Assembly: GCF_015687175.1 (NCBI RefSeq)
Contig: NZ_JADPQG010000002.1
Span: forward strand, 248,001 to 312,000
DNA from: Reinekea sp. G2M2-21
GTDB lineage: Bacteria > Pseudomonadota > Gammaproteobacteria > Pseudomonadales > Natronospirillaceae
Direction of reading: 5' to 3'
Length of the DNA stretch: 64,000 bases
This document shows positions 58,982 to 64,000 of the stretch, piece after piece. The notes under the pieces are model-generated. The model had not been told where the DNA came from and did not search any database. It worked only from the letters and a program-made list of their open reading frames with translations. The number at the start of each line of letters is the position of its first letter. The first letter of the stretch is position 1. The translations under genes and the position numbers were made by a program.

Positions 58982-59794
58982 TTAAGCCACCGTCACCGCG
59001 CGCCAATTGCCCAACACCTGATGTTGCTTCTTCAATGCGCCCGGGCTGCTGCCATACTTTTTCTTAAACGCGCGAATAAAGCCGCTTTCAGATTCAAACC
59101 CGCTCATGGCTGCCACCTGTTTGATGGGGCGATTTTCTGAGACCAAAGTCAACGCATATTCCATACGGCATTGGTTGATCATCTGGTACGGGGTTAAGTC
59201 GGTTTTTTCATGAAAGATATTATGCAGTTGCGAAACACTGACAAAGGCGGCATCCGCGACCATGTCGACGGTCAGTGCCGGGTCTTTGAAATGATCGGAA
59301 ATAAACTGAAAAGCTTTGTCGAAAGCCAACGCTGAGGAATGCGAAAGGCTCTGAAAATCGGCGCCCAACATGGGTTCACTGTGCACCTTGAGGGCACAGT
59401 ACAGATATTCGGCAAATTCGGGGTCATTCACGTGTTCAGTCAATCGGCGCAGCGCATCTTCTGCAAACTGCCGGATACTGATCACACCGCTCCAGCGATT
59501 CATTCGCGAACGGCGCAAGCTGCGACGCGGGTTTATCTCCAACGCCAGAATAATGCACTCATAAGGATGGCTTTCACGCGTGCTGCAAATGGTCTGATCG
59601 CCGGGACGATGCCAGATGACATCGCCGGGTCCCACCCGGTATTCCTGATGGGGTGTTTTCAGAATCGCCTGGCCGTCGAGTACGAGTTCGATCTCTTCAC
59701 GACCCGGATATATGATGCGCGGCAGGTAATGCCGGTCGTAGGTCTGAAATGACATGAGCGACAACAACGACGCCACGTACGGTGTGTTGGGCAT
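58982..59794 (-). CDS. AraC-family transcriptional regulator
   Basis: 270-aa activator-type regulator: N-terminal cupin-like effector domain (about 15-130, with EIELVLDGQAILKTPHQEYR) and C-terminal double helix-turn-helix (about 165-260, VDMVADAAFVSVSQLHNIFH and IKQVAAMSGFESESGFIRAF). It lies downstream of the GH3 glucosidase gene on the same strand, separated by a terminator, so it has its own promoter. Control of the glucosidase by a sugar signal is the natural inference. Confidence 0.9.
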   Translation of the reverse strand: MPNTPYVASLLSLMSFQTYDRHYLPRIIYPGREEIELVLDGQAILKTPHQEYRVGPGDVIWHRPGDQTICSTRESHPYECIILALEINPRRSLRRSRMNRWSGVISIRQFAEDALRRLTEHVNDPEFAEYLYCALKVHSEPMLGADFQSLSHSSALAFDKAFQFISDHFKDPALTVDMVADAAFVSVSQLHNIFHEKTDLTPYQMINQCRMEYALTLVSENRPIKQVAAMSGFESESGFIRAFKKKYGSSPGALKKQHQVLGNWRAVTVA

Positions 59795-59887
59795 GGTAGA
59801 CAGTCTTTTGTTGTTTTTATAGTGCTGCCCATTCTATGTGCTTTGCCCTGTGTTGTGTGTATCAAAGTATTACATGGTTGCGGGCAC

Positions 59888-59911
59888 AAAAAAGGCCGGT
59901 TAAAACCGGCC
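59888..59911 (-). terminator. Terminator of the GH3 gene
   Basis: GGCCGGTT (59894-59901) and AACCGGCC (59904-59911), followed on the minus strand by six T. Strong rho-independent signal 20 bp after the stop. Confidence 0.88.
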
Positions 59912-59930
59912 AAGACTAACGCCTGATGAT

Positions 59931-62900
59931 TTACGGAAGAATGCGAATGTTATCGATCTGGAAGTGCACATCGTTGTGTGTTTCGTTCCAGTTTGGCAAC
60001 ACCTCGAGCACAGTGCCGACTTCGCTGAAGTCGATGTCCGCTGAGCTATAATCGGAAAATACAATTTCGTTGGTTACCCAGGTATCCAGCGTACTGTTCA
60101 ACACAATATCGCCGGTCGACATATTGCCCGGGCTGACCATCTTGCCCCAGATTTCGGTCGCGCCTGCGTAATCCAACACTTTAATATCAAATTGCACCTT
60201 ACTCATGGCACTCAGGTTGTGCGCGGTCTTAAACGGTATGGAGACGGTGGCTTTCGGACCGTCGGCCACGTCATGATTCCCGTAGAGAATATCCAGCGCC
60301 AGGTCGCCCGCGCCCTGATCAACATCGGTCACGGTGACATAATCAGGAATTCCACTCCAGTCGGTTGCGCTCTTGGCTGACCATACCGCCGGAGCATTGA
60401 ACAGGTCGGTATCGGCGATGCCATCGATGTAAACATCGGTACTGGTGGTGATTTCCGGCGCTGGGTCTGGTTCAAAGCTCGAACAGTCTGGCGAGCTGCC
60501 GGCGGTAAATGGCATCCAGCGTACCTCTTCTATTTCCAGATCAAGCCCGGCATCGTCCGCCCAGATCAGGAAAGGGGTATTGATGTTGGTGACATCCAAA
60601 CCGGAGAAGCACTGCAATGGAATAGAAACGTCATTCCACTGACTCAGCGTCATGCCACTCAATAGCGGCGCAATGTTTACTTCACCCAAACAAGGGTAAA
60701 TGCAGTGCACGCTGAGATTAACCGCGGCGGACTGCGGAGCCGCATTGACTTTCACGCGGAATTGAATGGACGTTTCAGAATTCGCGTACGCCGCCAAATC
60801 TGTCCCAACAGAGTCGATTTCATTTTGCAGATAGATCTGCCCGTTACCGATCCACAACGCGCGTTTGGCACTGTACTGCACGGCGCCGTCTGTGGTGGTA
60901 ACCACGATGTCGGTGTCGGTGGCATCGCCCGGTGTCGTATCGGTCGACGCCAGCGGATCAACACTCACCGCTGTTCCGTTCCAATTGCTTGGACCGCCAA
61001 TGCGCATAACGTATTCACCCTGCGCGGTACCGGAGGTGAAGATATCCAGCGGCTCATTGGTGGTGCCGGCATCGGTGATGTCGGGCGCGCCGCAACCTCG
61101 GTCGGATTCGGTTTCATCCAGCAAACCGACGGTGACAGAATCCGATGTCGCCAGACCATACCCCAGCGCAAACAGAGGGGTTTGTCCATCGCCGGCATTC
61201 ACCGGAACCTGGCAGTCTTCAGCAGGCCAGGAGTAAGACAATTTGCCGGTGAACGGTACGTCGCCAAACAAAACATCCGCTACGCCTTTGCCTTCCGAGC
61301 CTGGTAACCAGGCACTGACGAAAGCTTCGGACAAGTTCAGTTCTTTGTTCATCCATAATGGTCGCCCACCCACGTAAACGGTCAGAACCGGTGTGTTCGG
61401 ATCGTTCGCATCCAGATCCGCCAACAGCTGGCTGGCAGCCGGGTTTTGCCCGTCAAACGCCATGGTTTCAAACTTACCGATATCGCCATTGCCTTCGGCG
61501 TAAGGCGTTTCACCAATGACCGCAATGATGAGGTCATAGCTACCGTCGGCCAGTGAACCGTCGGCGCTGAACGTAACACTGCCCGTTCCTTCGGCGACTT
61601 CGGCGCTAAAGCCATCCAACAGGGTGTCACCATTCGGGAAATCGGCATTGGTGTTACCGGTTCCCTGCCAAGACAAGGTCCAGCCACCGGTTTGATTTTG
61701 CATGCTGTCGGCAGACGCGCCCACCACCAGGATGTTGGCGTCTTTGGACAATGGCAACAGGCTGTCGTTGTCTTTCAACAGCACCAAAGATTTCTGAACG
61801 GCTTCGCGCGCCAAGGCACGCATTTCTGCGGTGGCCAGCTTGCTGTCATCACCCGCGTCCAAACGTAACGATGGTTTCGGTTTGCTGAACAAACCTGCGC
61901 GGTATTTCACCCGCAAGATCCGACGCACGGCATCGTCTATGCGTGTCATGGAAATTAAGCCCGCGTCGACATCCGCGATGGTATTGGTAATAAAACCTTT
62001 CCAATCCTGCGGCACCATCATCATATCGATACCGGCATTCACTGCCTGAGCACAATGATCGTTAGTACAACCGGTCACCTGACCCTGACCGTTCCAGTCG
62101 GAAATAATGAAGCCATCGAAGTTCATCTTTCCTTTCAGAACATCGGTGAGCAGGTAATCATCGCCGTGAATTTTTTCCCCGTTCCAGCTATTGAACGAGG
62201 CCATGACTGTTTGAACTCCAGCATTCAATGACGAGTAATAGCCCTGTCCGTGCAGGTTAATCATCTGCAACTCGGTGGACAGGTTGTCGCCCTGATCATC
62301 ACCGCCATCGGTACCGCCATCACCAATGTAGTGTTTCGCTGTGGCAACGACGTTGTCTTCGGCAAAAGTACCCTGCAGCCCTTTCACCATGGCACCGCCA
62401 TAATTGAAAATGATTTCCGGGTCTTCCGAGTAACCTTCGTAGGTTCGCCCCCAACGATCATCCTGTACCACGGCCAAGGTCGGCGCGAAGGTCCAGTCGA
62501 TTCCCGTCACAGTCACCTGTTTGGCCGTCGCGGCGCCGATTCGCGTCATCAGATCAGCGTCGTTTGCAGCACCGAGGCCGATGTTATGCGGGAAGATAAC
62601 AGCACCATAGACATTGCTGTGGCCGTGTACGGCATCCGTTCCCCAGATCAAAGGAATCGCTGCGTGTCCGTCGCTGGTGTCCATGGAGGCTTCCCAGTAG
62701 GCGTCGGCCAACGCCAACCAATCAGCAGCGGACGCCGTCTTGCTGCCGTTCGGCCAGGAGCCGCCGCCATTCAATACCGAACCCAGGTGATAGTCGATCA
62801 CGTCCTGTGGTGTGGCTGAATTGATTTCTGGTTGCACCATTTGGCCAACCTTTTCAGCCAATGTCATGTTGGCGATTAACGCTGAGATCTGATCTTCAAT

Positions 62901-63068
62901 GGTCTGATCCAAGGCAATGGCACTGGTAATGTCCGGCCAATCGGTATGGTCTGTGCGGAATGTGAATTCCGTTTCGTTATCGGGTTTATCGTCTTTCGGC
63001 TGATTGGTTTCGCAGCCGCTGACCGCTAGCGCAATGGCGACGGCCAGAAACAGTGGTTTCGTATTCAT
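59931..63068 (-). CDS. GH3 beta-glucosidase/exoglucanase lipoprotein, ExoP-like
   Basis: 1045-aa lipoprotein (lipobox VSGC, Cys19), so likely on the outer membrane. The GH3 barrel carries WGTDAVHGHSNVYGA, EGYSEDPE, AKHYIGDGG (Lys245) and the nucleophile Asp324 in GFIISDWNG; the second GH3 domain follows to about 630. The C-terminal 400 residues form beta-rich domains like the ExoP C-terminal module plus a further carbohydrate-binding-like domain. Related enzymes (ExoP of Pseudoalteromonas) release glucose from beta-1,3/1,4-glucans. The ATG at 63068 is used; the frame opens 20 codons earlier. Confidence 0.92.
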   Translation of the reverse strand: MNTKPLFLAVAIALAVSGCETNQPKDDKPDNETEFTFRTDHTDWPDITSAIALDQTIEDQISALIANMTLAEKVGQMVQPEINSATPQDVIDYHLGSVLNGGGSWPNGSKTASAADWLALADAYWEASMDTSDGHAAIPLIWGTDAVHGHSNVYGAVIFPHNIGLGAANDADLMTRIGAATAKQVTVTGIDWTFAPTLAVVQDDRWGRTYEGYSEDPEIIFNYGGAMVKGLQGTFAEDNVVATAKHYIGDGGTDGGDDQGDNLSTELQMINLHGQGYYSSLNAGVQTVMASFNSWNGEKIHGDDYLLTDVLKGKMNFDGFIISDWNGQGQVTGCTNDHCAQAVNAGIDMMMVPQDWKGFITNTIADVDAGLISMTRIDDAVRRILRVKYRAGLFSKPKPSLRLDAGDDSKLATAEMRALAREAVQKSLVLLKDNDSLLPLSKDANILVVGASADSMQNQTGGWTLSWQGTGNTNADFPNGDTLLDGFSAEVAEGTGSVTFSADGSLADGSYDLIIAVIGETPYAEGNGDIGKFETMAFDGQNPAASQLLADLDANDPNTPVLTVYVGGRPLWMNKELNLSEAFVSAWLPGSEGKGVADVLFGDVPFTGKLSYSWPAEDCQVPVNAGDGQTPLFALGYGLATSDSVTVGLLDETESDRGCGAPDITDAGTTNEPLDIFTSGTAQGEYVMRIGGPSNWNGTAVSVDPLASTDTTPGDATDTDIVVTTTDGAVQYSAKRALWIGNGQIYLQNEIDSVGTDLAAYANSETSIQFRVKVNAAPQSAAVNLSVHCIYPCLGEVNIAPLLSGMTLSQWNDVSIPLQCFSGLDVTNINTPFLIWADDAGLDLEIEEVRWMPFTAGSSPDCSSFEPDPAPEITTSTDVYIDGIADTDLFNAPAVWSAKSATDWSGIPDYVTVTDVDQGAGDLALDILYGNHDVADGPKATVSIPFKTAHNLSAMSKVQFDIKVLDYAGATEIWGKMVSPGNMSTGDIVLNSTLDTWVTNEIVFSDYSSADIDFSEVGTVLEVLPNWNETHNDVHFQIDNIRILP

Positions 63069-63196
63069 GTTGATCCGCTTTTTATTTTTGTAGGGAAACC
63101 GAACTGTATGGAAATGACTCTCAATCAAACATCGATGAAGAGTTTTGGCCCATGAATTTGGAGAAATGGTACATTTTTGAAACGCGGTCTGATGCG

Positions 63197-64000
63197 TCAG
63201 GTGGTCAATTGGCGATGCGAGATCCGTTGCAGTTTTTTCGGTAACTTAATGTCGAACCGGGTACCTTCTCCGGGCGTAGACGCCACGCTGATGTGGCCCT
63301 GCAGTTTTTTAGTGACGATGTTGAACACAATGTTCATGCCCAGACCCGTGCCGCCTTTGCCCCGCTTGGTGGTAAAGAAGGGGTCGAAGATCCGTTTGCG
63401 AGTGCTCTCTGTCATACCACGGCCATTGTCACTGATACTGACGGTAAAAAAGATCTGGTCATAGTCATCGATGCGAATGTTAATCCGTTTTTCAGCGGGC
63501 GCAGTCCAGGTCACACCCGGTTCACTGGCACCGTCACTGAACGCATGCAACAGGGCATTATTCACCAAATTGGTCAGCACCTGTGCGATCGCGCCTGGTA
63601 TCGAACGAACCACCAAAGCATCACCGCCACTGATGGTGAACTGACAGCCGGCTCGTTTAATCCCGATGGCCAGAGTGACCATCACTTCATCGATGTATTG
63701 GCGGATATTTATTTCACGCGTATCTTCCACGACCTGGTCGGACGATATCTGTTTAAAGTGGTTCACCAACTCAATGGCGCGGTACAGACTCTGATTCGAC
63801 ACATGCACCGTTTGCAGTGTGTGTTGAAGATAATCATCCAGACTCGACTTCGTCATTTGGTTCGATTCAAAAGCGCGTTTAATTCCTTTGGTCTCAGTCT
63901 CTACCGAACTGAACGAAGTCAGCGCGATACCCAATGGTGTATTCAATTCGTGGGCAATGCCTGCCACCAGGGAACCCAAACCGGCGAGTTTTTCTGACTC
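63197..64000 (-). CDS. Sensor histidine kinase, C-terminal part (truncated by window edge)
   Basis: 268 visible residues. The phosphorylated H-box is GSLVAGIAHELNTPLG. The HATPase domain shows the N box (LTNLVNNALLHAF), G1 (ISDNGRGM), F (FDPFFTTKRGKGG) and G2 (GTGLGMNIVFNIV), and ends PKKLQRISHRQLTT. Such kinases pass phosphate to a response regulator. The sensor part lies beyond 64000, so the signal is unknown. The stop is 129 bp before the GH3 start, same strand. Confidence 0.93.
   Translation of the reverse strand, partial: ESEKLAGLGSLVAGIAHELNTPLGIALTSFSSVETETKGIKRAFESNQMTKSSLDDYLQHTLQTVHVSNQSLYRAIELVNHFKQISSDQVVEDTREINIRQYIDEVMVTLAIGIKRAGCQFTISGGDALVVRSIPGAIAQVLTNLVNNALLHAFSDGASEPGVTWTAPAEKRINIRIDDYDQIFFTVSISDNGRGMTESTRKRIFDPFFTTKRGKGGTGLGMNIVFNIVTKKLQGHISVASTPGEGTRFDIKLPKKLQRISHRQLTT

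Noticed and set aside
60705-61307. Plus-strand frames of about 200 codons, also 62250-62819 and 63293-63997
   Set aside because: Antisense shadows of the GH3 and histidine kinase genes, which have full family motifs.

Overview
The window is 64 kb of a gammaproteobacterial chromosome, probably from a marine or saline heterotroph. The evidence is rlmF, lspA, ppsA, mutM, a YeiE/YeiH pair, a TRAP transporter, YejABEF, an EAL/HDOD protein and a large ExoP-like GH3 glucosidase. The gene mix resembles Oceanospirillales such as Reinekea or Saccharospirillum, but that is a guess from gene content only. No rRNA, tRNA, CRISPR array or intact transposase gene was seen.

Layout. 1-10.6 kb: transketolase start (cut by the window edge), a TauD/TfdA-type dioxygenase, a MazG-like pyrophosphatase, the yeiE-like/yeiH divergent pair, a 269-bp MITE, a Qnr-like pentapeptide protein, and a catabolic locus made of a TRAP transporter (dctQ-dctM-dctP), a divergent GntR/HutC regulator and a Gfo/Idh/MocA dehydrogenase. 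The dioxygenase promoter and the TRAP/GntR promoter share a 43-bp element (38/43 identical), so they are probably one regulon. 10.6-20.3 kb: a small conserved protein, c-di-GMP-type proteins (EAL/HDOD, GGDEF), mutM, a LysE exporter, an MDR oxidoreductase with its LysR regulator, and an envelope cluster (interrupted lipoprotein, DUF350, lytic transglycosylase, NUDIX). 20.4-37 kb: ppsA, a DJ-1 protein, TraB/GumN, leuA with a structured leader and a possible leader peptide, an Lrp-like regulator, lspA, a lipoprotein hydrolase, lpdA, TetR, a hemolysin-III protein, and a GFA-FAH-GST run. 37-44.7 kb: a complete yejABEF peptide ABC importer, an endonuclease/exonuclease/phosphatase protein and a dienelactone hydrolase.

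44.86-50.84 kb is an array of small integron gene cassettes, all reading leftwards. I count 12 attC sites, each starting (minus strand) near TAACAA and ending near CGTTA. No integron integrase is present between the flanking chromosomal genes, so it looks like a cluster of attC sites lacking an integrase (CALIN). One cassette is duplicated (DUF6429-like) and one carries a frameshifted gene. To the right lie a divergent RadC-like gene, REP-like palindromes and repetitive DNA.

The least explained feature is a family of about 210-bp intergenic elements: one full copy and two fragments at 11.25-11.75 kb, and four copies or partial copies at 52.68-53.69 kb, two and a bit of them in a 327-bp tandem array. 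The well-preserved copies carry two consecutive hairpins whose six-base loops are all ANGGAY, although stem sequences differ between copies. That loop is the hallmark of CsrA/RsmA binding sites, so these may be dispersed Csr/Rsm-binding RNA modules.

53.7-64 kb: a divergent adenosylhomocysteinase-like protein, an NlpE-META lipoprotein, a rhodanese, rlmF, an AraC regulator beside a 1045-residue GH3 lipoprotein glucosidase, and a histidine kinase cut by the window end.
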